Shown piece by piece: positions 24,561 to 33,159 of a stretch of DNA of 64,000 nucleotides. Under the pieces are notes generated by a model, which did not search any database, was not told the origin of the DNA, and worked only from the letters and a program-made list of their open reading frames with translations. Numbering within the stretch: position 1 is the stretch's first letter; every line of letters starts with the position of its first letter. The translations under genes and the position numbers were made by a program. Source of the stretch: Massospora cicadina (Eukaryota; Entomophthoromycota; Entomophthoromycetes; Entomophthorales; Entomophthoraceae); assembly GCA_022478985.1 (NCBI GenBank), contig JAKSZP010000173.1:94995-158994 (forward strand), written 5' to 3'.

Positions 24561-25040
24561 CTTCTGCAGAAGAATGTGCCTTTTAAGTGGCAGCCAGAAC
24601 AAGAACAAGCTTTTAATGCGTTGAGGACCATTCTATGTACTAAACTCATTTTAGTCCATCAACTTTTTTAACAACCCTTTAGTTGTTCAAAAATGCAAGC
24701 AATGTCACCATTGGGCTATCATAGCCCAGCATGGCGAAAATCAGATTGACCTAATGGCTATTTTAGCAAGATTCTGAGTAAGGCCAAATGGAACTACAGC
24801 ATTACTGATAGTGAGTGCCTTGCTGTCTTTCTAGCCATCAAAAATTTTCGTCTTGTCTCTATGTACCCACTTTACCACCATCACTTACTATTCTTCGCTC
24901 TTCTGGCTCCAGCAGATGAAGGACCTAGATGTCCGTTTAGCCAGATGGGCCTTGCGACTTCAAAGCTATGATTTCATCATTGTTCATCATGCAGGCGCAA
25001 TCCATGAAATGCTGACAGCCTCTCTAGAATTCTAGTAATG
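24560..25040 (+). pseudogene. Gypsy A RNase H
   Basis: The domain is recognised chiefly by its C-terminal half (24900-25035): LDVRLARWALRLQSYDFIIV, HHAGAIHEMLTASLEF, matching 'R.aRW.l.LqdydF.i.y.pG..n..aDaLSR'. The N-terminal catalytic region is degraded: the expected 'lDASd.gig' is barely readable near 24690. RNase H degrades the RNA template. Two frames are needed to read through. Confidence 0.62.
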
Positions 25041-25179
25041 GCTGCCTTAACCCCAAGGAAGACTGAATGTATGATCTAATCAACCGACCAAAACGCTAGG
25101 AGTTGAAAGATACTAAGATCCAAGCTAAGCTTTGAAGATGACCCATGACACTCAGATCAAGGACGGGCTGCTATATAAA

Positions 25180-25335
25180 AGTGTCATTAATAAATGGCTC
25201 TCTGCATCCGCCATTCTTCCCAAACTGACGTAATTCTAGAGCGGCATGCGACTGTGGGGCATGGGGCAGTAAAGAAGACCCATGAGTTTCTAAATACATG
25301 ATGTTACTGGGACCATATGATTAAATGATCCAAGA
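25180..25335 (+). pseudogene. Gypsy A integrase, zinc-binding N-terminus, interrupted by Gypsy B
   Basis: The plus strand reads LERHATVGHGAVKKTHEFLN, a stop, then CYWDHMIK, the first half of the HHCC zinc module (H...GH.G..KT...l...yyWp.m). The two Cys of the module are not here but at 32160 and beyond (VLEVCMTF, second Cys now Phe), because Gypsy B inserted between the halves. The junction pentamers are CAAGA (25331-25335) and CAAAA (32151-32155). Confidence 0.78.
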
Positions 25336-26223
25336 TGTCATGGTTGAACAACTGGATAGTGGGAACTAACCCCAAGGATAAGGCTGGGTGACAGGAGGCC
25401 CATAAGGTGAAACTTCAGGCTCTCCATGACCTCATGCACACAATAGACCAACGCTGGGTAAAATCAAAATATGCTCAGGTAAGTACTAGTGAGGTGCAAT
25501 ACGCCCAGCCCCTTGTATCAGCCCAGGCGTTAAAAAGGACGATTTACTTAACAAATGAAGACAGTTCAATTCGATTAATTGAAGAACATGGTTCAAAACC
25601 TGTTTGGGTTACAAAATTATGAGTTCAGGTAAAATACAACTTCAATCAATCCTTGAGTGAAGACAGTTTTGGTCTATTCTACCAAATCAGGTGGGAGCGT
25701 TTGCCTATTGGAGCGTCAAGTCTTGTGCCCACTTCACAGACCCATAATTACCCTGACTCTGTTTATTTATGGTTTTTATGACCAACACTCCTTGTTGGTC
25801 GACTTTTCACAAACAAACTTACCCGTTTTTTACGTTTTCTTTATGGTTCCTTGGGTGAACTTGAGTGCAGACCACTTTGAGGAGATCTCCAATTATGTTG
25901 GCCACTACATACTATCCTAAAATTGAAAGTCTCAGGTGCTCCCTTGAGCTGCTCAGGTCCCCTCCAGATCAAGGCACCTAAGCCTCCTACACACTGATTT
26001 ATACTTGATTATGGACTCCCCTCTGGGGTCCACTCAAGTTGTGTCGTTTCTCACTTACCTGGTATTGTATACTGCGCTCTACACCCTTGCCTTGAGTCCC
26101 TTCTGTACTGACACCATTTGAGGTGCCTTGTTTCTCATTTTCCTAATGGCTAATTCCCTAGCAGTGTGTGTAGCATCCCACACCACCTTGCTGGGAATGA
26201 GAGTTACAGACACTCTCTTGACA
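25336..26223 (+). repeat. 5' LTR of Gypsy B
   Basis: 888 bp from TGTCATGGTTGAAC to CACTCTCTTGACA. It is nearly collinear with 31264-32150; they differ by scattered substitutions and small indels (for example GAACATGGTTC versus GAACGGGGGTTC). The 5-bp terminal inverted repeat TGTCA/TGACA is intact in both copies. The LTR would carry promoter and polyadenylation signals. Open stretches within it (25407-25920) are not genes. Confidence 0.92.
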
Positions 26224-26264
26224 TAAGTCAACCAACCTTTTTATTATACGTGCATTAAAATTAT

Positions 26265-27057
26265 TTGTCTGGGACTTTTGTTATGCGTAAACTGAGTGTG
26301 TTGGCCGTTTGTCACTGCCATGAAGGTGCTCACCACAGTTTTCTCATTTGGTTTTGTTTTGGTGCATCTAAGAGTTATTCTTGCAACTACCAATTGGGAA
26401 GTGCCCACCCTTCCTGCTTGTATCTGGTGGTCTCTGACTTTTTGTGATCCTGTTGTTGCAATTTCCTACCTTTCTCCCAAGATTTACTCAGAAATATAAC
26501 AGTCCTTGGCTTCCCTTAAACCAAAACCCTCTTTGGGAAATAATAATTTGTCTGGTTCACGTCTGCTTTCATGGGGAGTAGATTTGATTTATTGGCTGTC
26601 TCCGTATCTGGCCAACTGGGTTTGTGCGGTGTTCCATGCTCATCCACTCTTGTGGCGATCAGTGGAGGGCTTGGAGCGAGTCTTGGAGCAAAGTCGTCCT
26701 GATGATGCATTCATCCATTCCTTCTATGAGTTCTTTTAGCTGTGTCAAGTGGGTCAGCCAGTTAAAGTATATCTAAATGAATTCTGCAAAAAATCCCAGG
26801 CTTTACCATTGCCCAATGAAGTTAAAACATCTTTTCTCCATTTGACCTTGGACCTATCTGTGTGAAACTCCCCAATTTGGCAGTCAGCCCTTTCCAACTT
26901 CAATCATCTTGTTGAAGCCCTTCGGGGTGGTTTCCTCACCCCAACCCAGAAGGGGCAAGGTATTTTTGCTGTCATGGGTTCTCCCAGATTGAACCCTATA
27001 AATACAGAAGCCAAAAATTTGTGCATGTCTCGTGAAATGAAGGAATATTATCCTTAA
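26265..27057 (+). pseudogene. gag: Gypsy B gag with hydrophobic N-terminal leader
   Basis: One reading frame runs from near the 5' LTR to 27057, broken only by in-frame stops at 26497, 26737, 26863 and 27055. Its first part (26296-26499) is very hydrophobic, with two membrane-like segments (about 26308-26385 and 26407-26475). A third hydrophobic patch follows in VDLIYWLSPYLANWVCAVF. From 26740 it reads like capsid: GQPVKVYLNEFCKKSQALPL and LSNFNHLVEALRGGF ('gsV.eYi.eF..l....p'). I saw no zinc knuckle. Membrane segments at the Gag N-terminus are unusual for a Gypsy element. Confidence 0.62.
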
Positions 27058-27059
27058 AA

Positions 27060-27800
27060 CATTTAAGTTCTTCTGAATTTGAAGATGAACAAGGTTCTAG
27101 CCCTGAGACTAAATTAAAGGTTTCAGACAATTCCACTGATATGATATCACCTATGGCTGCCCCTATAAATATCGCGTCTGCGACTAGTAATATTTCTTTT
27201 TAAGTGTGGAGCGCTTACCTCTGATTCCCTGCCCGTTTTGGTGGAAGTCAAGGGTCCAGGTGAGTCTAGATCCAAACTTAACCAAAAACGTAATGAGGAT
27301 AACAGGATTTCTTTGCACTGCGTTCCCGTGATGCAAGTTGAAGCATTGACATTGGGCTTGGGGGTGATGGCCCTAGATAATGATGTGCACCAGACCCTTG
27401 GAGCAGGTATGGGTTCGTTGGAACCTGAAAACGCGTTTTTATCACACAAACGTTATATCCCAAAAATGAGCCGTTTAGTAGCTCTTACGTCTTGGATGAA
27501 GATCCTATTCCTGTATATCAGATTACCCCTAAGAACCCTCATCTGACCCCTACCGTGATCTGGGGCACTCAGGAGGTGGAAAAAGAGCTTAACTCCAAAT
27601 ATGATAAAGTATTTGCCCCTGCAGAGAATAGGGTGGCATATGTGGCCTCAGTAGTAAGAGTGGCCAACTATCCTTCTTTCTTCTATTATTCCAAAATTTA
27701 CCCTTATTGCTTTCTTAAGCTAGAAGAAGAATTTTCAGGTGAGGTGGTGGCGTTTTCTTCGAATAAATCCCATATTGGAACTTTTTGTTGACCGCTACCC
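27060..27800 (+). pseudogene. Gypsy B gag-pol linker region
   Basis: Protein-like but unassigned sequence between gag and protease. It holds an acidic Ser/Glu-rich segment (SSSEFEDEQGSSPETKLK, 27070-27120) and two open stretches in different frames: 27238-27546, and 27492-27791 with GTQEVEKELNSKYDKVFAP. The frames overlap near 27500, so one frameshift would join them. The minus-strand open stretches at 27147-27463 are shadows. No catalytic motif seen. Confidence 0.45.
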
Positions 27801-28000
27801 TTAAATCCCCTTTGGGAAAGTTCAGCACAACTATTTTAGTGGATACCGGTGCCATTGAAAATTTTATGGACTAAGACCTTGCTGACTACCTTGAGTTGAG
27901 TTACTCGCCAGGTGGTATGGTTAGAGGCGGGGCTTCTAAAGGTATCCCCACGCTGAAAATCATGGGGTTACTGGATTACCAGGTGGGCTCCTATCTTCTG
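27800..28000 (+). pseudogene. Gypsy B aspartic protease
   Basis: The plus strand reads STTILVDTGAIENFMD, a stop, DLADYLELSYSPGG; the catalytic D-T-G lies at 27842-27850. MVRGGASKGIPTL and IMGLLDYQVG follow. The motif and length suit a Gypsy protease. It aligns with the C copy (RETILVDTGASKILL). The single stop in the active-site loop follows FMD. Confidence 0.75.
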
Positions 28001-28359
28001 TCTGACCACTTTCAAGCTATCAAACCTATTGTGCCCCTTTTACTTTGGGTGTAGAGTGGTGAAGAAAGTTTGACGTCATGAATAATTTGTAATAAAACAC
28101 CCTATCTTTGTCCTTGATGAATGGTTACCAGAAGATTGTTCCTTTGGCTGATGCCCACTCTCAGGGCAAACTTCCCCATAGGCCAAATATTCACACTCTT
28201 ACTCTTTCCCCTTTGTTGAAGCCCTCAGTGGAGGTCCCCTTACCTCCCTGTTTAAGGGTTGGAATCTTATTTTGATGCAGCTTCTGCTAATGCACTACCT
28301 GGTCATTTTGAGTTTGATTGTGAGTTAAAGCTCACTGTGGATCGGGTGCATATATCTTC

Positions 28360-28990
28360 CTCATTTACCCATTGACTGTCCAGTAGGAAGAGGCTTTAGA
28401 TGTTTGGGTGAAGGAACAGTTAGCCAAAGGTGCAATCTTTCAGCGTACCTCCCCTGTCTGCTCCCCGCTTCTTTTTGTGTAGAAGGCTGATGGGACTTTA
28501 CACCTTTTATTAGATTATGGAAGTTTAAACAATGTTAATGTACCAGACCTCCGTCCTATCCCTTTAGATTCACAGATTGCGCGTTATTTAGAAAAAGCAA
28601 AAGTCTTCTCCAAGTTGGATTGCCTCAATGCGTTCAAACAGATCCGGATAAAGAAGGGACAGGAGTGGTTAACCACATTACGCACCAGATAAGGAATTTT
28701 CAAGTTTTGGGTCATGCCCTTTGGGCTTATAATCTCCTGCCATCTTTTAAATTTGCATTGATGCTGCGTTGGGGGACTTGTTGGGGGTATGCGCAGTTGC
28801 CTACATGGACAATATAAGGGGTTTTCCCTGATCAGGAGTCCCATGCAGTACACCTTTGGCAGGTGGTGGAGAGGTTGAGGGCTGCTCACCATACGTTAAA
28901 GATCAGTAAATGTGAATTTTTCAAGTTCCAGGTCACTTTTCTGGGCAATGTCGTGTTTGACCAAGGACATATGATAACTCCAGACAAGGA
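28360..28990 (+). pseudogene. Gypsy B reverse transcriptase
   Basis: RT blocks in order are TSPVCSPLLFV, a stop, KADGTLHLLLDYGSLNNVNV ('P..fv.KkdG.lR...DYr.LN..t'), ARYLEKAKVFSKLDCLNAFK, QIRIKKGQEWLTTLRTR, a stop, GIFKFWVMPFGL, then VAYMDNI (YMDN at 28802-28813). ISKCEFFKFQVTFLGN and PTPMLVKELRSILGTSTFLK follow. The EWLTT.RTR.G.F...VMPFGL pattern is typical of Tf1/sushi-type elements. RT activity would copy element RNA into DNA. Frameshifts lie near 28700 and 28850. Confidence 0.85.
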
Positions 28991-28999
28991 GAAGGCGAT

Positions 29000-29720
29000 T
29001 CATGAGTGTCCCACCCCCATGTTGGTAAAGGAATTGAGAAGTATTTTGGGGACAAGTACGTTCCTCAAGAAGTTCACGCCCAATATTTCTGAGGTGGCAG
29101 CTCCCTTATAAAGGGCTAGTGGTGCAAAGGTGTTACAGTGGTCCCCCGTTTAGGAGGATGCTTTCCAAGCAGTGAAGTGCATCCTGTTATCCACGTCCAT
29201 CCTTCGCCAAGTTGACCCTGCAAAGGAGTTTATTGTATCTACCGATGCTTCCAGCTTTGCCATAGAGGCTGCCTTGTTACAAGTGGGCGAAGATGGGACT
29301 GATCATCCTCTGTTATATTTTTTAGGAAAATGTCTCTGCCTGAGTTGAATTACGCCGTTTAGGATAAGGAGTTACTAGCAGTGGTGGAGGCGCTGACTTA
29401 TTGGCGTCAGCACTTGCATGGCTCCTCCCAACCTTTCCATGTATGTACAGACCACCGGGCCTTGCTGTACTACTGCGCTCCTCATGTCCTAACTCCACGG
29501 CAGACCCAGTTGCGTGAGACTCTTGCACAATTTGCATTTTTCTATGAGTTCATCAAGGGCAAGGAGAACGGTTTGGCGGATGCTTTAAGCCGCAACCCTG
29601 CTTTGGCTCCTGATCCAAAGGAGGTAGAAGTTCATAAAACTCAGTTGATTCCGCTGGGTAAGATTCTGCCTCAGCTTCCTGATTCTATGGTCAACACGCC
29701 AGCGTTTGCACCTCTGGAAA
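29000..29720 (+). pseudogene. Gypsy B RT connection and RNase H
   Basis: LRSILGTSTFLKKFTPNISE (29035-29095) is the connection. EFIVSTDASSFAIEAALLQV (about 29228-29290) begins RNase H, with the catalytic Asp of 'tDAS'. ELLAVVEALTYWRQHLHGSS and FHVCTDHRALLYY (29370-29470) are the central 'E.aiv.al..WR..L.g....v.tDh..L.y'. KGKENGLADALSRNPAL (29548-29600) ends it with the last catalytic Asp in ADALSR. The 29381-29731 part is a single 116-codon open frame. One stop and a frameshift interrupt the first half. Confidence 0.82.
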
Positions 29721-29729
29721 ATGCAGCAT

Positions 29730-30760
29730 AATATAGTATGTTCAGAAAGGTATTTCTCTCTCAGCCGCTATCAGCCAAATATACTATGGTTCTCACTATT
29801 AGCGCTCTTAATCAGGAGGACGTATCCAGGGGTTATCACGTAAAGAATGAGATGGTGTGGTTTCAGGGGCGCCTATGGGTTCCTGCTGGACCACTGCACC
29901 TTGAAATCATCTGGGACCATCATGACAGAATCACCGTTGGTCATCCTGGGAAATCAAAGACCTTGGAGTTAGTATGAAGCACCTACAATTGGAAGGGCTT
30001 GCCTGCTTAGGTAGGACGGTATTGTAAAGAGTGCCTGATCTGCAATCAAATGAAGCCAATCATCAACTGTTAGCGGGCCTGTTGGTACTAGTAAAAAAGG
30101 CGGAAGGGCCTTGGACCTCCCTATCGGTGTATTTCATTGTGGAATTACCTTTTCTGATGGCTATGATGCCATCATGGTAGTGGTGGACCGCTTTATGAAG
30201 TTTTCCCACTATATTCCTTGAAGAACAACAATATCCGCTGCTGAGATGCCAGGCTCTTCTTCAAACATGTGTTTGCGCTCCATGGGTTTCCTCAAGAAAT
30301 CATTAGTGACTGGGGACCCCAGTTTACCTCCGTCTTTTGGGAAGAGTTGTGTAAGACTCTTTAGGTTTGCCCCTGCCGTTCAACTACCTATCACCCCAAT
30401 CAGATGGGCATACCAAATGAGTGAACTAATGCTTGGAACAGTTTCTGCTGTGTTACACCTCCGCAGATCATTCAGATTGGGTTTCTCACCTTCTCATGGC
30501 CCAGTTTAGCTATAACAACACTTTGCACTCTTTGATCAGTTGTTCCCCCTTTCTCGCCAACCATGGGTTTAACCCTGCTTTCAACATGGAGCCCAGCTGT
30601 ATTTCCAAAGTGGAAGCGGTGCTGGACTTTGCTAAGACTATCAAGAAGGTCCATCAGGGGTTTCCACAAGTTTGGAGGCGGCTATGCAAGTTTATAAGGA
30701 GAACGTTGATGGTAAGCACCAAGTGGGTCCAGCGTATGAGGAAGGGTATCTAGTGATGCT
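29730..30760 (+). pseudogene. Gypsy B integrase
   Basis: It starts with MVWFQGRLWVPAGPLHLEII, then HHDRITVGHPGKSKTLELV (HH of the zinc module) and YCKECLICNQMKP (CxxC), all expected for HHCC. The catalytic core is partly readable: GGPLYEVFPLY (degenerate first Asp region), HVFALHGFPQEIISDWGPQF (second Asp in SDwG) and YHPNQMGIPNE, a stop, TN ('YHPqt.Gq.ER.N'; last Glu present). SCSPFLANHGFNPAFN follows. The stop after PNE replaces an expected Arg (CGA to TGA). Frame changes occur at about 30120, 30250 and 30430. Confidence 0.84.
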
Positions 30761-30769
30761 TGATGCTCA

Positions 30770-31120
30770 CAACATCTCTATCAAGCAGCCATGCAAAAAG
30801 CTGGGTCCAAAGAGGATTGGCCCTTACCGCGTTGTTGAAAAGGTGGGTCATGCCTCATAACAGTTAGATCTTCCCTCTGCTTTTCAGATCTTCTCTGTCT
30901 TTCATGAGAGCAAATTGATGTTATTTTTAGGGCCCCCCACCTGAGACTCCCAAGGCTTATCTCTTGGATGGAAAGTCAGAGTGGGAAGTGGAGGAAATAG
31001 TAGCCTCCTGCCATGTTAAAAGATGACTTGACTACCTGGTATCCTGGAAGGAGTTTGACACGGCCAAGAACAGTTGGGTGCCAGCATGTGACTGTGTACA
31101 TGCCCAAGACCTGATTAACT
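30770..31120 (+). pseudogene. Gypsy B chromodomain
   Basis: After IKQPCKKLGPKRIGPYRVVE and FHESKLML (the GPY/F-like module and linker at the integrase C-terminus), the plus strand reads YLLDGKSEWEVEEIVASCHV then KR, a stop, LDYLVSWKEF and NSWVPACDCVHAQDLINY. That is a chromodomain: 'EWEVEeIl..r.....YLVkWkgf...enSWvPa..l..a.eli'. It ends about 150 bp before the 3' LTR. Chromodomains bind modified histone H3 or chromatin factors and steer integration. Confidence 0.85.
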
Positions 31121-31263
31121 ATTCCATAATCATTTTTCTGAGGCTACAGGATCAAAGTCCAAGCCAGCCGTTGCTGCTATGAAGTTGTCTCCCGCACATA
31201 AGAACTTCTCCTTAGTAAACGCCCCTGGAGGGATGGTGGAGCTCAAGAAGGAGGAGATGGTAA

Positions 31264-32150
31264 TGTCATGGTTGAACGACTTAATAGTGGGAACAATCCC
31301 TAGGATAAGGCTGACCGACAGGAGGCCCAGAAGCTGAAACTTCAGGATCTCCCTGACCTCAAGCACACATTAGACCAACGCTGGGTACAAGCCAAATATT
31401 CTCATGTTGGTACAGTGAGGTGCAATACGCCCAGCCCCTTGTATCAGCCCAGGCGTTAAAACGGACGATTTACTTAACAAATGAAGACAGTTTGATTTGA
31501 TTAACTGGAGAACGGGGGTTCAAAACCTGTTTGGGTTACAAAATTATGAGTTCAGGTAAAATACAACTTTAATCAATCACTTGAGTGAAGACAGTTTTGG
31601 TCTATTCTACCAAATCAGGTGGGAGCGTTTGCCTATTGGAGCGTCAAGGCTTGTGCCCACTTCCACAGACCCATAATTACCCGACTCTGTTTATTTATGG
31701 TTTTTATGACCAACACTCCTTGTTGGTCGACTTTTCACAAACAAACTTACCCGTTTTTTACGTTTTCTTTATGGTTCCTTGGGTGAACTTGAGTGCAGAC
31801 CACTATGAGGAGATCTCCAACTATGTTGGCCACTACATACTATCCCAAATATTGAAAGTCTCAGGTGCTCCCTGAGATGCTCAGGTCCCCTCCAAATCGA
31901 AGCACCTAAGCCTCCTAGCACCGATTTACACTTGATTATGGACTCCCCTCTGGGGTCCACTCAAGTTGTGTTGTTTCTCGCTTACCTGGTATTGTATACC
32001 GCGCTCTACACCCTTGCCTCAGGTCCCTTCTGTACTGGCACCATTCAAGGTTCCTTGTTCCCATTTTCCTAACGGCTAGTTCCCTAGCAGTGTGGGTTTG
32101 CATCCCACACCATCTTGCTGGGAACGAAAGTTACAGACACTCTCTTGACA
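31264..32150 (+). repeat. 3' LTR of Gypsy B
   Basis: 887 bp from TGTCATGGTTGAACG to TCTCTTGACA, collinear with the 5' LTR at 25336-26223. The next five bases, CAAAA (32151-32155), match the CAAGA before the 5' LTR at 4 of 5 positions. Gypsy A integrase coding resumes directly afterwards. Confidence 0.92.
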
Positions 32151-32900
32151 CAAAAGGTCCTGGAAGTTTGTATGACTTTCCGATCACAAGGTTTACCCAT
32201 ATTTTGATATCAATACTCAGTTGTTGCCCTGATGGGTCCTTTCAATGTCATTATCATTGATGTAGTAGGCCCTCTTCCCACCGTGCTGCTTGGCCATAAA
32301 TATATCCTCCTAGCCGTGGACCATCTGACTAAATGGGTCAAAGCGATTTTAGTCCCTGCTGCCACCACAAAAGCCATGGCTTTCTTTCTTATCTGATATG
32401 TTTTCACCCAGCATGGATGCCAACAAAATTTACTTTTGAAAATGGGTAAATTCACCTCACAGGTATTCCAAGAATTGACCTCACTCTTTATTACTAACCA
32501 GAGTTTCTCCACCCCTTACAAAACATTAACCAATGGGGTGGTGGAACGCACTAATGGAACCTTTGTCTCTATTTTTCAGAAGATGGCCGCCTATAATCCT
32601 GCTAGCTGAAATCATAAGCTGCCTAGCTCTTTGCTTTCTTACAAAATAAACTACCACCAAGTCATTTAATTGTCCCCCTTTGAAGCTCTATATGGGCGTG
32701 CTCCTAAGCTACCAAGTAGCATTCAGCCATTGCTTGAGACCTCAGCACCTGAGAACTCTGATTTAACTATGAGGGCCTTAGCTGATAAAGTTTTTCAGCT
32801 TTAAGCTCTAGAAACTCAAGTCATTATCACTACACAGAAATGGAGACATCCTGATTTGATTTTGGCTGATCCTCTTACCATTTTTTCAATTATATGATCT
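32151..32900 (+). pseudogene. Gypsy A integrase, second half (after Gypsy B)
   Basis: It continues the integrase cut at 25335: VLEVCMTFRSQGLP, then DVVGPLPTVLLGHKYILLAV and DHLTKWVKAILVPAA (first catalytic Asp in DHLTKW). FTQHGCQQNLLLKMGKFTSQ stands where 'f...G.P..l.SDrG..F' should be, so the second Asp is lost. TPYKTLTNGVVERTNGTFVS ends with the catalytic Glu in VVER. SPFEALYGRAPKLPSS closes the core. Relatively few stops are present. The element is truncated after about 32880, where repeat F1 starts; no 3' LTR of A was found. Confidence 0.82.
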
Positions 32901-32921
32901 CGTTCTCTTTTATCACAATTG

Positions 32922-33155
32922 TTGGTCCACCAGGGAAGATTACTACAGTGCAAGAATCTGAAGGCAGGAATTTAAAGTGCACGACGCTGGACAAGACTTT
33001 CTCCATTATACTAAAATAATTACTCAGATAGAAATAGGATACTTAATAAATTATGTGTGAATAAGTACTTTATTTTGAGATAAAACAATACTATTTATAG
33101 TATTGTAGAAAAGAGAGGGGATTTCAGGATTACTGGGAAATGAAAGGAGTGATTC
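32922..33155 (-). repeat. Terminal direct repeat of F1 (left)
   Basis: It matches 35016-35252 over its whole length with moderate divergence, including ACAGTGCAAGAATCTGAAGG and GGATTTCAGGATTACTGGGA. I could not fix TG..CA ends. The outer edge is set by the TTGGTCCAC start shared by both copies. Confidence 0.7.
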
Positions 33156-33159
33156 TTGA

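Larger units (their letters stand above)
21370..25335 (+). mobile_element. Gypsy A, 5' portion (gag to start of integrase)
   Basis: Plus-strand gag, protease, RT, RNase H and the start of integrase of one Gypsy element. It is cut at 25335 by Gypsy B and resumes at 32151. Removing B (25336-32150) with one copy of the 5-bp duplication rejoins the integrase zinc-binding region: YWDHM...IQ before the break, VLEVCMT after it. I did not recognise its 5' LTR. Its family differs from B/C, with a different protease, RT and integrase sequence. Confidence 0.8.
25336..32150 (+). mobile_element. Gypsy B, full-length chromovirus-type LTR retrotransposon inserted in Gypsy A
   Basis: A 6.8-kb element with two LTRs of 888 and 887 bp, each starting TGTCA and ending TGACA. 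The flanking 5-bp duplication is CAAGA/CAAAA. Internal order is hydrophobic leader and gag (26265-27060), linker, protease (27810), RT (28360-28990), RNase H (29000-29620), integrase (29740-30760) and chromodomain (30940-31120). That is the Tf1/sushi-type chromovirus arrangement. Each gene has stops or frameshifts, so the element is dead. The LTR pair is nevertheless clearly more alike than the pair in C. Confidence 0.92.

Noticed and set aside
25407..25920. Open stretches of 71 and 87 codons, repeated at 31585-31875
   Set aside because: Both are within the Gypsy B LTRs; the repetition is the LTR pair, not a duplicated gene.
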